Part shown: positions 14,933 through 23,607 of the stretch, piece by piece
Position numbering within the stretch: position 1 is the first letter of the stretch
Layout of the letters: every line of letters starts with the position of its first letter
Assembly: GCA_014382445.1 (NCBI GenBank)
Contig: JACNJS010000040.1
Span: 24,555-80,811 of the forward strand
Direction of reading: 5' to 3'
Length of the DNA: 56,257 bases
Origin: Bacteroidota bacterium
GTDB lineage: Bacteria; Bacteroidota; Bacteroidia; Bacteroidales; F082
Notes under the pieces: generated by a model
What the model was told of the DNA's origin: nothing
The model's input: the letters and a program-made list of their open reading frames with translations, nothing else
The model's database searches: none
Made by a program: the position numbers and the translations under genes

Positions 14933-16687
14933 ATGAAAGAGCCAAAAATTGGGGTTTACATATGTTGGTGCGGGACTAACATCTCACATATGGTTGATGT
15001 TAAAGCAATTACTGAAGAAATCGGTGATATGCCAAATATCAAGGTTTCAAGAAATTATAAATATATGTGTTCCGACCCCGGACAGGATCTAATAATTAGT
15101 GATATAAAAAAGCATAAGTTAAACCGAATAGTGGTTGCTGCATGCTCGCCGCGGATTCATGAACTCACATTTAGAAAAGCCATTGAAAATGCGGGATTGA
15201 ACCCTTATTTGTTTGAAATGGCCAATATACGTGAGCAGGTGTCGTGGGTGCATACCGATATAGAAGCTGCTACCGAAAAAGCAAAATCACTTGTTATTGC
15301 CGCTATAAGCAAAGTTACACACCATGAGGAGCTGGAAAGAAGAACTGTCGATATAAATCCCGCTACTTTAATAATTGGAGGAGGTATTACCGGAATGACT
15401 GCTGCACTTGATATTGCTGAATCTGGTTTTAAAGTTTATCTTATCGAAAGAGATAACAAACTGGGTGGTGTTGTTTCAAAAGTGGATCTTACTTTTCCAT
15501 ATATGTCGAGTGCCCAGCAACTAATAAAGTCGTTGATAAACAAGGTATCTAATAATAAAAACATAGAAGTATTTTTTAACACCAAAATAAAAGAAATTAA
15601 TGGTTATGTAGGCAATTTTGAAACTAAACTTAAATTACAAAAAAAAGCAAGGGAACTAAAATTCGGAAACATGATACTTGCAACAGGACTAAAACCTACT
15701 GATCCGGAGAGCATACATGAAATTGGTTACGGCAGGCTTCCCGATGTGGTTACTGCTTTGGAATTTGAACAAATGCTGATTAAAGGAAACATAAAAACCA
15801 AAGCCGGTAAAGAACCTAATAATATACTCATAGTGCATTGTGTAGGGAGCAGGAACGAAAAATACAATCCTTATTGTAGCCGTACCTGTTGCATGACAGC
15901 ATTAAAATATTCAAACCAGATTAGATCGGCTTTACCCAAAACCAGCATTTATCATGCCTACTCTGATATGAGAGCTTTTGGAAAAGGATGTGAAGAATTC
16001 TATTCACAAACAGGCAGAAAAAATGCGGTGTTTTTAATGTATGATCAGAAAAATGATATTCCTACCCTAAGAAGAGCAGGTAAAAACGACAGGTGCAATA
16101 TAATTGCCCATATGTATGAAAAATTATCGGGTGAAGATATTGAAATACCGGCCGACATTGTTATATTAATGATTTCGATGGAAGCACATGAAAATGTCAA
16201 ACAGGTGGCTCATGCAGCTGGTGTCAGTATTTGCAGCAATGGCTTTTTTATGGAGAAGCACCCTAAACTCGATCCTATAGCAACAACAACTGATGGCGTT
16301 TATATTGCTGGCACTTGCCAGTCGCCAAAAGACATTCCTGATTCGGTATCGCAGGCGCGTGCTGCCGCTGCTCGTATTCTTACTTCAATTTCGGTTGGAA
16401 AAGTTGAAATTGAATTAACAACTGCCGTGGTTAACGAAGATATATGCGGCGCTTGCCATACCTGTATTAATGTTTGTCCTTATTCAGCTATCAGTTTTGA
16501 TGAAGAAAAGAAAGTATCGGTTGTAAATGAAGTTATTTGCAAAGGATGCGGTACTTGTAGCTCTGCCTGCCCAACCGGCGCCATCAGTGCACGGCATTTT
16601 ACCGATAAACAAATATTATCACAAATTGAAGGGCTGCTGGCCGTTTCAAATAAACTATCAGAAAAATTAGAAATGGAGGAAGTGTAG
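14933..16687 (+). CDS. HdrA/QmoB-like FAD iron-sulphur subunit (copy 2)
   Basis: Second HdrA-like flavoprotein, 584 residues. The N-terminal cluster domain is intact (GVYICWCGTN with Cys11 and Cys13, MCSD Cys46, AACSPR Cys71). Then come FAD motif GGGITG (149-154), HCVGSR, YCSRTCCM, and a C-terminal ferredoxin with C505-C508-C511-C515 and C536-C539-C542-C546. It lacks the PTLDCxxC segment (here FPYMSSAQQ) and the inserted ferredoxin, both of which are present in copy 1. In the known MvhADG-HdrABC structure, the C-terminal part of HdrA receives electrons from MvhD. Since mvhD starts one base after this gene, copy 2 is the likely docking partner of the hydrogenase. Resembles QmoB in sulfate reducers. 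Confidence 0.9.
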   Translation: MKEPKIGVYICWCGTNISHMVDVKAITEEIGDMPNIKVSRNYKYMCSDPGQDLIISDIKKHKLNRIVVAACSPRIHELTFRKAIENAGLNPYLFEMANIREQVSWVHTDIEAATEKAKSLVIAAISKVTHHEELERRTVDINPATLIIGGGITGMTAALDIAESGFKVYLIERDNKLGGVVSKVDLTFPYMSSAQQLIKSLINKVSNNKNIEVFFNTKIKEINGYVGNFETKLKLQKKARELKFGNMILATGLKPTDPESIHEIGYGRLPDVVTALEFEQMLIKGNIKTKAGKEPNNILIVHCVGSRNEKYNPYCSRTCCMTALKYSNQIRSALPKTSIYHAYSDMRAFGKGCEEFYSQTGRKNAVFLMYDQKNDIPTLRRAGKNDRCNIIAHMYEKLSGEDIEIPADIVILMISMEAHENVKQVAHAAGVSICSNGFFMEKHPKLDPIATTTDGVYIAGTCQSPKDIPDSVSQARAAAARILTSISVGKVEIELTTAVVNEDICGACHTCINVCPYSAISFDEEKKVSVVNEVICKGCGTCSSACPTGAISARHFTDKQILSQIEGLLAVSNKLSEKLEMEEV

Positions 16688-16688
16688 T

Positions 16689-17111
16689 ATGGAATTTCAA
16701 CCAACAATTGTATCATTCTTGTGTAACTGGTGTTCCTATTCTGGTGCCGATCTTGCCGGAACATCGCGCATGAAATATGCGCCGAACATACGTATTATAA
16801 GAGTTATGTGCTCAGGACGTGTAGATCCTACTTTTGTACTGAAAGCCTTCAGCGAAGGAGCTGATGGTGTTCTTATCTGCGGTTGTCATCCGGGTGATTG
16901 TCATTATCATGAGGGCAATTATAAGTGCTTAAGAAGATTTCTATTACTTCAAAAATATATCAGCCAAATGGGTATCAACCCCAACAGGCTGAGGCTCGAA
17001 TGGATAAGTGCCAGCGAAGGGAAACAGTTTGCTCAACTGGTTGATGAAATGACCGAAGTATTGATACAACTAGGCCCTAACAAATTTAAAGAAATAACTC
17101 AACCCGCATAA
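16689..17111 (+). CDS. mvhD: MvhD-type [2Fe-2S] adaptor of hydrogenase and HdrA
   Basis: A 140-residue MvhD/FlpD protein that carries electrons from the hydrogenase to HdrA. Cysteines at 12, 15 (LCNWC), 41 (MCSGR), 64, 66 and 71 (CGCHPGDCHY) match the family pattern, and the length is typical of stand-alone MvhD. In sulfate reducers this domain is fused to QmoB; here it is a separate gene one base after the HdrA copy 2 stop and 12 nt before the hydrogenase small subunit. The position supports the electron path hydrogenase, MvhD, HdrA copy 2. Confidence 0.94.
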   Translation: MEFQPTIVSFLCNWCSYSGADLAGTSRMKYAPNIRIIRVMCSGRVDPTFVLKAFSEGADGVLICGCHPGDCHYHEGNYKCLRRFLLLQKYISQMGINPNRLRLEWISASEGKQFAQLVDEMTEVLIQLGPNKFKEITQPA

Positions 17112-17123
17112 AAATTGTTTGTT

Positions 17124-18110
17124 ATGAATAGTTCAAATAATAATAATAAACCAAAACTGAAAATGGCAGTTTACTGGGGTTCGGCTTGTGGAGGATGCTG
17201 TGTATCTATACTTGATGTTCATGAAGCTTTGTTTGATGTAATTGCAAATGCTGATCTCGTTTTCTGGCCAATTGCTCTTGATACTAAGTACAAAGATGTT
17301 GAAGCGATGCCAAACGGGTTTATTGATATCACTCTTTTTAACGGAGCTATCCGCAACAGCGAAAATGAGCATATGGCATTGCTGTTGCGCGAAAAATCAA
17401 AATTGCTAATTGCCTACGGATCGTGCGCACATCTTGGCGGAATACCCGGACTCGGTAATTTCCATAACAGAAAAGAGATATTTGAACGGGTTTATGAGAC
17501 CAGCGAATCAACAGTTAATCCTGATGGGATTATGCCTCAAACCAATTACGCTGCACTTGAAGGAAATTTAAACCTTCCTGAATTTTATGATACTGTAAAA
17601 ACGCTCGACCAGGTTGTATGTGTTGATTACTACATGCCTGGCTGTCCTCCACAAACCGAACGACTCCTTGAAGTATTTATGGCAGTGGTAAACGGTTCTG
17701 AATTACCTCAAAAAAAATCAGTAATCGGCGCATGGGATAAAACCCAGTGCGATGAGTGCGACCGGGTAAAAACAGATAATAAGCTTGTAAAAAAATTTAA
17801 CCGGCCGTTTGAAATCGACGATGATCTCACAACCTGTTTTTTGGAGCAGGGTGTTATTTGCCTCGGACCAGCTACCAGAGGCGGGTGTGGCTACCGTTGC
17901 ATTAAAGGCAATGCCCCATGCCGCGGATGTTACGGCCCGACTCCCGATATAACCGACCCTGGTGCTAAAATGATGTCGGCCATTGGAACATTAATCGACG
18001 CCAACAAACCCGAAGAAATTGCCGAAATAGTTGATCAGATTGTTGACCCTGCAGGAACTTTTTACCGATACAGCTTACCTGCTTCAATATTAAGAAGAAA
18101 ATTGATATGA
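17124..18110 (+). CDS. mvhG: [NiFe] hydrogenase small subunit, Mvh/group 3 type
   Basis: Cytoplasmic small subunit with three iron-sulphur clusters: proximal-cluster motif WGSACGGCCVSILD near the N-terminus, AYGSCAHLGGIPG, MPGCPP, and a Cys-rich C-terminal half (CDEC, RGGCGYRCIKG, CRGCYGP). It has no Tat signal, which fits a soluble group 3 enzyme. I use the ATG at 17124 (MNSSNN); the frame also allows a TTG three codons earlier. At 328 residues it is of usual size. Its stop overlaps the large-subunit start by 4 nt (ATGA), ensuring balanced synthesis. Confidence 0.95.
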   Translation: MNSSNNNNKPKLKMAVYWGSACGGCCVSILDVHEALFDVIANADLVFWPIALDTKYKDVEAMPNGFIDITLFNGAIRNSENEHMALLLREKSKLLIAYGSCAHLGGIPGLGNFHNRKEIFERVYETSESTVNPDGIMPQTNYAALEGNLNLPEFYDTVKTLDQVVCVDYYMPGCPPQTERLLEVFMAVVNGSELPQKKSVIGAWDKTQCDECDRVKTDNKLVKKFNRPFEIDDDLTTCFLEQGVICLGPATRGGCGYRCIKGNAPCRGCYGPTPDITDPGAKMMSAIGTLIDANKPEEIAEIVDQIVDPAGTFYRYSLPASILRRKLI

Positions 18111-19570
18111 AAAGAATAACTATCGACCCAATTACCAGGCTTGAAGGCCATGGCAAAATAGAAATATTTACCAACAGAAACGGTGAAGTTGAAAATGTGT
18201 ATTTTCAGGTTCCCGAGTTAAGGGGTTTTGAAAAATTTTGCGAAGGCAGACCCGTTGAAGAATTAGCGCAAATTGTAACAAAAATATGTGGAGTGTGCCC
18301 TGGATGTCATCATATGGCATCAGGAAAAGCAGCCGACGCAGTATATGGTGTTGATCCTCCTGTAACAGCAAAAAAATTACGTGAGTTGTTTTATATGGCA
18401 CATTTCGTACACAGTCATATTGCGCACTTTTATGTATTAGCAGCTCCCGATTTTGTAGTAGGTCCAACAGCCCCTCCGGAAAAAAGAAATATACTGGGTG
18501 TTATTGAAAAAGTAGGTAAAGACATTGGTTTAGAAGTAATTAAACAAAGGCGAAGGGCACAGGAAATCCAGGCATTACTTGGCGGACATCAAACCCAGGT
18601 AGTAATGAATATTCCGGGCGGGGTTCGTAGAGGTTTATCAGAAGATGAAAGAGATGATGTGCTGGCAAAAACAAAAGGATTTATCGAGTTTGCACGCTTC
18701 ACTCTTAAAATTTTTGATGATTTTGTACTTGGAAATGAACAATATACCGACATAATCCTCAATGGTCCGTATAACCTGAAATTACACTCAATGGGACTTG
18801 TTGACGAAAACAACCTTGTTAATTTTTACGATGGAAAAGTAAGGGTTGTAGATACTGAAGGAAATGAGCATTGTAAATATTCCGCGCCCGATTATCTCGA
18901 TTATATTGAAGAAAGAGTTGAGCCATGGAGTTACCTTAAATTTCCATATCTGAAAAAGATAGGATGGAAAGGGTTTATTGAAGGTCAGGATTCAGGAGTT
19001 TATCATGCCACTCCCCTTTCGCGTTTAAATGCAGCAGAAGGTATGGCCACACCATTAGCCAACAAACACTATAAAAGAATGTTTGACACCCTGGGTGGAA
19101 AACCCGTTCACGCTACTCTTGCAATGCATTGGGCACGACTTGTAGAATTGCTTTATGCAGCCGAAAGATGCTTTGAACTTGCCAGCGACCCTGATATTAC
19201 CGGAGATGAATTAAGAACACCGGTTGGCAAACCCGTTGGTGAAGGAGTGGGAATAGTTGAAGCCCAGCGTGGAACGTTAACCCACCATTACTGGACTGAT
19301 GAAAAAGGTATCGTAACAAAAGCCAACATTATTGTAGGTACAACAAACAATAATGCTGCGATTTGTATGTCGTTGAAAAAAGTTGCACAAACACTAATTA
19401 AAAAAGGTGAAAAAGTGGATGATGGTATCCTCAATATGATTGAAATGGCTTTTAGGGCATACGATCCATGCTTTTCATGCGCAACCCACCATTTACCCGG
19501 AGAAATGCCATTGATTATTAAGATCAAAGACCCCGATGGTAATTTAATGCAGGAACTAAGACGCGACTAA
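18107..19570 (+). CDS. mvhA: [NiFe] hydrogenase large subunit, Mvh/group 3 type
   Basis: Catalytic subunit binding the NiFe(CN)2CO site. L1 motif ICGVCPGCHH provides Cys61 and Cys64; L2 motif DPCFSCATH provides Cys455 and Cys458. It opens with the family signature ITIDPITRLEGHGK. Maturation normally cleaves after the His of L2 (His461), leaving a 26-residue tail here (HLPGEMPL to the end), which is longer than the roughly 15 residues of many hydrogenases. The protease gene follows with no gap. The L2 form and the neighbours MvhG, MvhD and HdrA point to group 3c-like, probably H2-oxidising with electron transfer to HdrA. The hyp maturation genes are not in this window. Confidence 0.95.
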   Translation: MKRITIDPITRLEGHGKIEIFTNRNGEVENVYFQVPELRGFEKFCEGRPVEELAQIVTKICGVCPGCHHMASGKAADAVYGVDPPVTAKKLRELFYMAHFVHSHIAHFYVLAAPDFVVGPTAPPEKRNILGVIEKVGKDIGLEVIKQRRRAQEIQALLGGHQTQVVMNIPGGVRRGLSEDERDDVLAKTKGFIEFARFTLKIFDDFVLGNEQYTDIILNGPYNLKLHSMGLVDENNLVNFYDGKVRVVDTEGNEHCKYSAPDYLDYIEERVEPWSYLKFPYLKKIGWKGFIEGQDSGVYHATPLSRLNAAEGMATPLANKHYKRMFDTLGGKPVHATLAMHWARLVELLYAAERCFELASDPDITGDELRTPVGKPVGEGVGIVEAQRGTLTHHYWTDEKGIVTKANIIVGTTNNNAAICMSLKKVAQTLIKKGEKVDDGILNMIEMAFRAYDPCFSCATHHLPGEMPLIIKIKDPDGNLMQELRRD

Positions 19571-20035
19571 ATGAATAATACGCTTATTCTCGGATTTGGC
19601 AATCCTCTTTTGTCGGATGACGGAATAGGCACCCGTATTGTTAACGACCTGAAAACAAAAATGGATAATAATTTGTTTGAGTTTTCATCTGCTTATATTT
19701 GTGGGATAGATATTATTACCATCATTAAGGGATACAAAAATATGATTGTGGTAGATGGTTGTATGACACAAAATAGTACTCCAGGGGAACTCTCATTTTA
19801 TACGGTTGATAACTATTACGGAATGGCCCACCTGGATAATTACCACGACGTAAAGTTTAGAGACATAATTAAGTTAAGCAGGGATCTCAATCTTCATATC
19901 CCAGAAAACATTCATATAGTAGCCATTGAGATAAAAGAAGATATGGTTTTCAGCAAAGATTTGTCACCCTCTTTACAAAATTCATATCCAGAAATTTTAC
20001 AGAAAGTACTTGATTTCATAAATCAATTATCATAA
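19571..20035 (+). CDS. Hydrogenase maturation endopeptidase, HycI/HyaD family
   Basis: A 154-residue nickel-dependent protease that trims the C-terminus of the large subunit after the metal centre is inserted. It shows GFGNPLLSDDGIG (Ni-site Asp in DDG), IVVDGC at the second conserved Asp and the downstream HLDNYHDVK histidines. The ATG follows the large-subunit stop directly (TAA ATG), so it is the last gene of the operon. Its specific substrate is surely the neighbouring large subunit, whose DPCFSCATH-H site would be cut. Confidence 0.92.
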   Translation: MNNTLILGFGNPLLSDDGIGTRIVNDLKTKMDNNLFEFSSAYICGIDIITIIKGYKNMIVVDGCMTQNSTPGELSFYTVDNYYGMAHLDNYHDVKFRDIIKLSRDLNLHIPENIHIVAIEIKEDMVFSKDLSPSLQNSYPEILQKVLDFINQLS

Positions 20036-20039
20036 TTTG

Positions 20040-20239
20040 CCCAGTTTATTTCATTAACAGATTTGTGTCCATAAATCAAAAATGGTTTGGTGTTAACTCG
20101 AACTGAGCTATACCCGCAACACTTTCGTATGGCGCCGGGCTGCCCGCCTCCATGTAACCAACTAGGTGATGGTATCGGGGATAGCTGGACTTGTGCCTTT
20201 CCTAACTATACTAAAAACAAGGTTAAATCGACAAAATAA
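20040..20239. other. Unidentified GC-rich element with a 54-codon open frame
   Basis: A block clearly richer in G and C than its AT-rich surroundings, directly after the hydrogenase operon. GCTAT-ACCCG (from 20107) can pair with CGGGG-ATAGC (from 20176), CTC/GAG forms a small hairpin, and GTGTT/AACAC pair as well, so it could be a structured RNA. On the plus strand a frame stays open over 54 codons, ending at 20239, with an ATG at 20129 giving MAPGCPPPCNQLGDG, and onward to a Cys-containing stretch. On the minus strand GCGGGTATAGCTCAGTT resembles a tRNA 5' end, but no tRNA follows. I cannot identify it as a known riboswitch, ncRNA or mobile element. Confidence 0.4.
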
Positions 20240-20243
20240 ATAG

Positions 20244-20251
20244 TAAATTTG
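20244..20251 (+). promoter_or_regulatory. Promoter -7 box for the MFS gene
   Basis: TAAATTTG fits TAnnTTTG; no TTG at the -33 distance was seen. It would give a leader of about 85 nt before the ATG at 20344. The rest of 20252-20343 is AT-rich without clear signals. Confidence 0.4.
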
Positions 20252-20343
20252 ACAACTTTTTTGCAGACTTGCAACCTTCATATATATAATATTTATATTT
20301 CTAATTATCAAACTTATATAACACACGGCAACAAAAAAAATTC

Positions 20344-21552
20344 ATGCAAAGTACGACCAACTCATCAACCCCATCAATGGCGGTAATGTATGCCTTCTAC
20401 CCCATGGTAATTATCGCCGGTTTTGTGCAATTGCTTGCCCCATCAACAATTCACATGATAATGAAGCATTTTAATCTAAAAGCCGGTACAGTAGGGATTA
20501 TTCCACTTATATATTTTACGGGCATGATGATTAGTGCAGTGGTAATAACTCATTTAATTAAAAAACTAAGTGTTAAACAGCTCATGAGCTCAGGGGCTAT
20601 TATTGTTTCTGTTTCACTTCTTGCAGCATCACAAAGCCATTCATACTTTATTTTTGCCTTATTATTTTTTTTAACCGGCTTTGGAAATGGAATAATGATA
20701 ATACTTCCGGGTATTTATGCAACCAATCAGTATAGTGAAAAAAGTGCTCAATTACAGTCGATTATTTTTAGTTTCATAGCATTAGGTTTTGTAGTTGGTC
20801 CTGTTTTTCCGGGTATAGTATCATATCTGCAATTATCATGGCGATGGTGTTTTGCATTTCCAGGGCTACTAATATTACCGGGTATAATACCTATTATTCT
20901 AGCCAAACATGAGCCAATCGACCATACAGAAAAACTAACTTTCCGAATTGTAAAGGAAATAATATCTTTCGATAGAAAGTTTTTCTTCTTAATTGTTATC
21001 GCAGTTATTATTGCTGCCGGCTCATCTACAGGTTTGCTAACCTGGCTGGTGACATTTCTCGAGATTAAGCGCGGAACACCATTAGGGATGGCTCATGTTG
21101 TACTTGCAACTTTGGGTGTGGCATCTGTTGCAGGACGATTAATTTGGGGACGAGTTTCATCAAAAATAACTGTTTACCACACATTACTATTTATAGTTCC
21201 TATTTCGGCAGCACTTGTTTTTTTTGCACCATTACCAGAAACAACAATTGTTAATATAATTTTGTTTTTTATTGCCACAATTTTTTTATCCGGAATAAAC
21301 CCCTTATTTCTATCCGCAGCTAGTGTTTATCCAAAATCACTTTCTTCAAGTGCCTATACAGTTTTGTTTATTTCTATTTCCATTGGAGGCATGCTCATCC
21401 CTTTTGGTATAGGACAGGTATTTCAATATGCAGGCGCTGAGGTAGCAATTAGTTCCATTTCTATATTGTTGGTTATTGTTATTGGAGCTTTGCTGTTGGT
21501 TAAAAAAGAAATACCAGTTATTAAACATCTGCACCAAAATCCTCTGCCATAA
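20344..21552 (+). CDS. Major facilitator superfamily transporter
   Basis: A 402-residue inner-membrane protein with about twelve hydrophobic segments and a hydrophilic central loop (LAKHEPIDHTEKLTF, about residue 185-205). Family signs are the Gly-rich fourth and fifth helices (FFLTGFGNGIMIILPG) and the second-half loop GVASVAGRLIWGRVSSK, which resembles the MFS loop motif. The substrate cannot be read from the sequence. It has its own promoter box and is separated from the hydrogenase operon by the GC-rich element, so a link to hydrogen metabolism is not implied. Confidence 0.88.
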   Translation: MQSTTNSSTPSMAVMYAFYPMVIIAGFVQLLAPSTIHMIMKHFNLKAGTVGIIPLIYFTGMMISAVVITHLIKKLSVKQLMSSGAIIVSVSLLAASQSHSYFIFALLFFLTGFGNGIMIILPGIYATNQYSEKSAQLQSIIFSFIALGFVVGPVFPGIVSYLQLSWRWCFAFPGLLILPGIIPIILAKHEPIDHTEKLTFRIVKEIISFDRKFFFLIVIAVIIAAGSSTGLLTWLVTFLEIKRGTPLGMAHVVLATLGVASVAGRLIWGRVSSKITVYHTLLFIVPISAALVFFAPLPETTIVNIILFFIATIFLSGINPLFLSAASVYPKSLSSSAYTVLFISISIGGMLIPFGIGQVFQYAGAEVAISSISILLVIVIGALLLVKKEIPVIKHLHQNPLP

Positions 21553-21660
21553 CTATATTGTTAAGTGGCTACAAGATTATCCTTCCAAACACTATGCACT
21601 ACAGTATTCAAATTGTTACAAATATTCTTATTTTTACCACCATATTTTTAGAGATTAGAA

Positions 21661-23559
21661 ATGAACAAATTATTAAAAACAACAATATTACTTGCATTAG
21701 TTTTTTCATCAATTTTTCTTGGAGCACAAACAACCAATAAAATGCCTCTCGAAATTGCCAAAGCATTTCAAAATGGTACACGATCTAAGGATGGAAACCC
21801 AGGGCCCAATTACTGGCAAAATTACTCCGACTATACAATAAATGCGGAACTTAACACAAAGGAAAGCAAACTAATTGGAAGCGAATCAATAGTTTACCAT
21901 AACTGCAGCCCCGATACTCTTAAGATGATCGTGGTACGATTATATCCTGATTTTTACAAAAAAGGTAACGCGCGATCATGGACCATTGGTGAAGATGATC
22001 TTACGGATGGAACAATAATTCACAAACTAAATATTGCTGATAAAGATTTTGATTTGAATAACAGGAATGAAATCCACCGCTCAGCCACCAATATGTTTAT
22101 TTTTCTTGATAAGTATCTATTGTCAGGTGATTCTTTGGAAGTTAATATCCACTGGGAATTCAACATCCCTAAAAAGCGATGGGCCAGAATGGGGAACTAT
22201 GGCAACGACAGGTTTTTTATTGCGTACTGGTATCCGCAAATTGCCGTTTATGATGATATTGATGGCTGGGATATAATTGAATATTATGGAACCGTAGAGT
22301 TTTATAACGATTTTAACAATTACGATGTAATCATAAAAACACCCCCCGGATTTACTGTTTGGGCCACCGGCGATCTTGAAAACATGGATCAGCTGTATAC
22401 AAATTTAGTTATCGACAAATACACTAAAGCTAAAGAAACAGACGAAATTGTAGTTATATTTTCAACAACCGACCTTAAAAATGACAAGGTCCTTCGCAGC
22501 AAAAAATCAAATGAATGGCATTTTACAGCTAACAATATCCCCGATTTTACTTTTGGCACCACCAAATTTTCAAACTGGGATGGTACTTCAACTGTTGCTG
22601 ATCATAGTACAGGCAGGCGAGTATTTGTTGACGTTGTTTACCCCGATTCGGTTGATTCATTTGACGAGGGAGCACACTTTTCACAAGAGAGTATTAAATT
22701 TATGGTCGACAGTTTGCCCGGCTATCCATTCCCATATTCACATATGACGTCATTCTGCAATGGCCGTAAAAGTGGAGGTATGGAATCACCTATGATGGTT
22801 AATGAAGGCGACCCATCAACTCGAGGGCAGGCAATTGGTCTTATCTTTCATGAAATTTTACATAGCTATTTTCCTTTCTATATGGGAACAAACGAACGGA
22901 AATATGCATGGATGGACGAAGGTTGGGCAACGTGGCTTCCATATGGAACATTAAATATGCTTGAGCCCAGTGATAATTATTTTGAAAAAATTACTAACAG
23001 TTTTCAAAACTTGAGTTGTAAAGAAAAAGAAGTCCCGCTAATGTATCTTTCATATCAAATCAGCGACTATGCTTCTTATCGCGTCCATTCATACAATCGT
23101 TCGGCAATGGCATATGCTTTTTTACGTAATGCACTTGGCGACAGCATTTTTAAACTGGCATTACATACATATATGGATCGATGGAATGGAAAACACCCTA
23201 TTCCATATGACTTTTTTAATACACTTGAAAACGTTTCAGGGCAAGACTTTAATTGGTATATTCAACCCTGGTTCTTTGATCGAGCTTACGCAGATCTCGG
23301 CATTAAAAAAGTAACATTCGACAATAAAATCATTATCGAAAATAATGGCGGTTTACCCCTACCCGTTTTTGTTAAATGTTACTTTGTAGATGGAACAAAT
23401 TCAAACTATTATTTGAATACATCAGTTTGGAGTACTGGCCAGGGAGCAGTTATTATACAAGCCGATCCGGAAAATATAATTCAAAAAGTAGTTCTTGGGA
23501 ACAAGGAAATTCCCGATGTAATAAGTGAAAACAACGAGATAATTATAGTTACAAAATAA
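21661..23559 (+). CDS. Secreted M1 family zinc metallopeptidase
   Basis: Exported aminopeptidase-like protein, 632 residues. A signal peptide (to about LGAQ) is followed by the beta-rich M1 N-terminal domain and the thermolysin-like catalytic domain. HEILH (His397, Glu398, His401) is followed 18 residues later by the third zinc ligand Glu420 in WMDEGWATW. The exopeptidase motif of the family (GAMEN) appears as SGGMESPMM upstream. A Tyr-containing stretch (YNRSAMAYAFLRNALGD) could supply the transition-state Tyr. No T9SS tail is seen, so it is probably periplasmic or surface-attached. The secreted subtilase gene follows 48 nt later, suggesting a peptide-degrading pair. Confidence 0.92.
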   Translation: MNKLLKTTILLALVFSSIFLGAQTTNKMPLEIAKAFQNGTRSKDGNPGPNYWQNYSDYTINAELNTKESKLIGSESIVYHNCSPDTLKMIVVRLYPDFYKKGNARSWTIGEDDLTDGTIIHKLNIADKDFDLNNRNEIHRSATNMFIFLDKYLLSGDSLEVNIHWEFNIPKKRWARMGNYGNDRFFIAYWYPQIAVYDDIDGWDIIEYYGTVEFYNDFNNYDVIIKTPPGFTVWATGDLENMDQLYTNLVIDKYTKAKETDEIVVIFSTTDLKNDKVLRSKKSNEWHFTANNIPDFTFGTTKFSNWDGTSTVADHSTGRRVFVDVVYPDSVDSFDEGAHFSQESIKFMVDSLPGYPFPYSHMTSFCNGRKSGGMESPMMVNEGDPSTRGQAIGLIFHEILHSYFPFYMGTNERKYAWMDEGWATWLPYGTLNMLEPSDNYFEKITNSFQNLSCKEKEVPLMYLSYQISDYASYRVHSYNRSAMAYAFLRNALGDSIFKLALHTYMDRWNGKHPIPYDFFNTLENVSGQDFNWYIQPWFFDRAYADLGIKKVTFDNKIIIENNGGLPLPVFVKCYFVDGTNSNYYLNTSVWSTGQGAVIIQADPENIIQKVVLGNKEIPDVISENNEIIIVTK

Positions 23560-23607
23560 ATGCAACTCAAACAACAAATTTTTTGTCAGAATAAAAAATA
23601 TACACAA

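Noticed and set aside
17115-17123. TTG start for the hydrogenase small subunit
   Set aside because: An ATG follows three codons later with normal spacing from mvhD; the family does not need the extra residues.
20097-20117. tRNA gene on the minus strand (GCGGGTATAGCTCAGTT)
   Set aside because: Only the 5' acceptor and D-arm part resembles a tRNA; there is no anticodon arm, T-arm or 3' acceptor in a proper distance.
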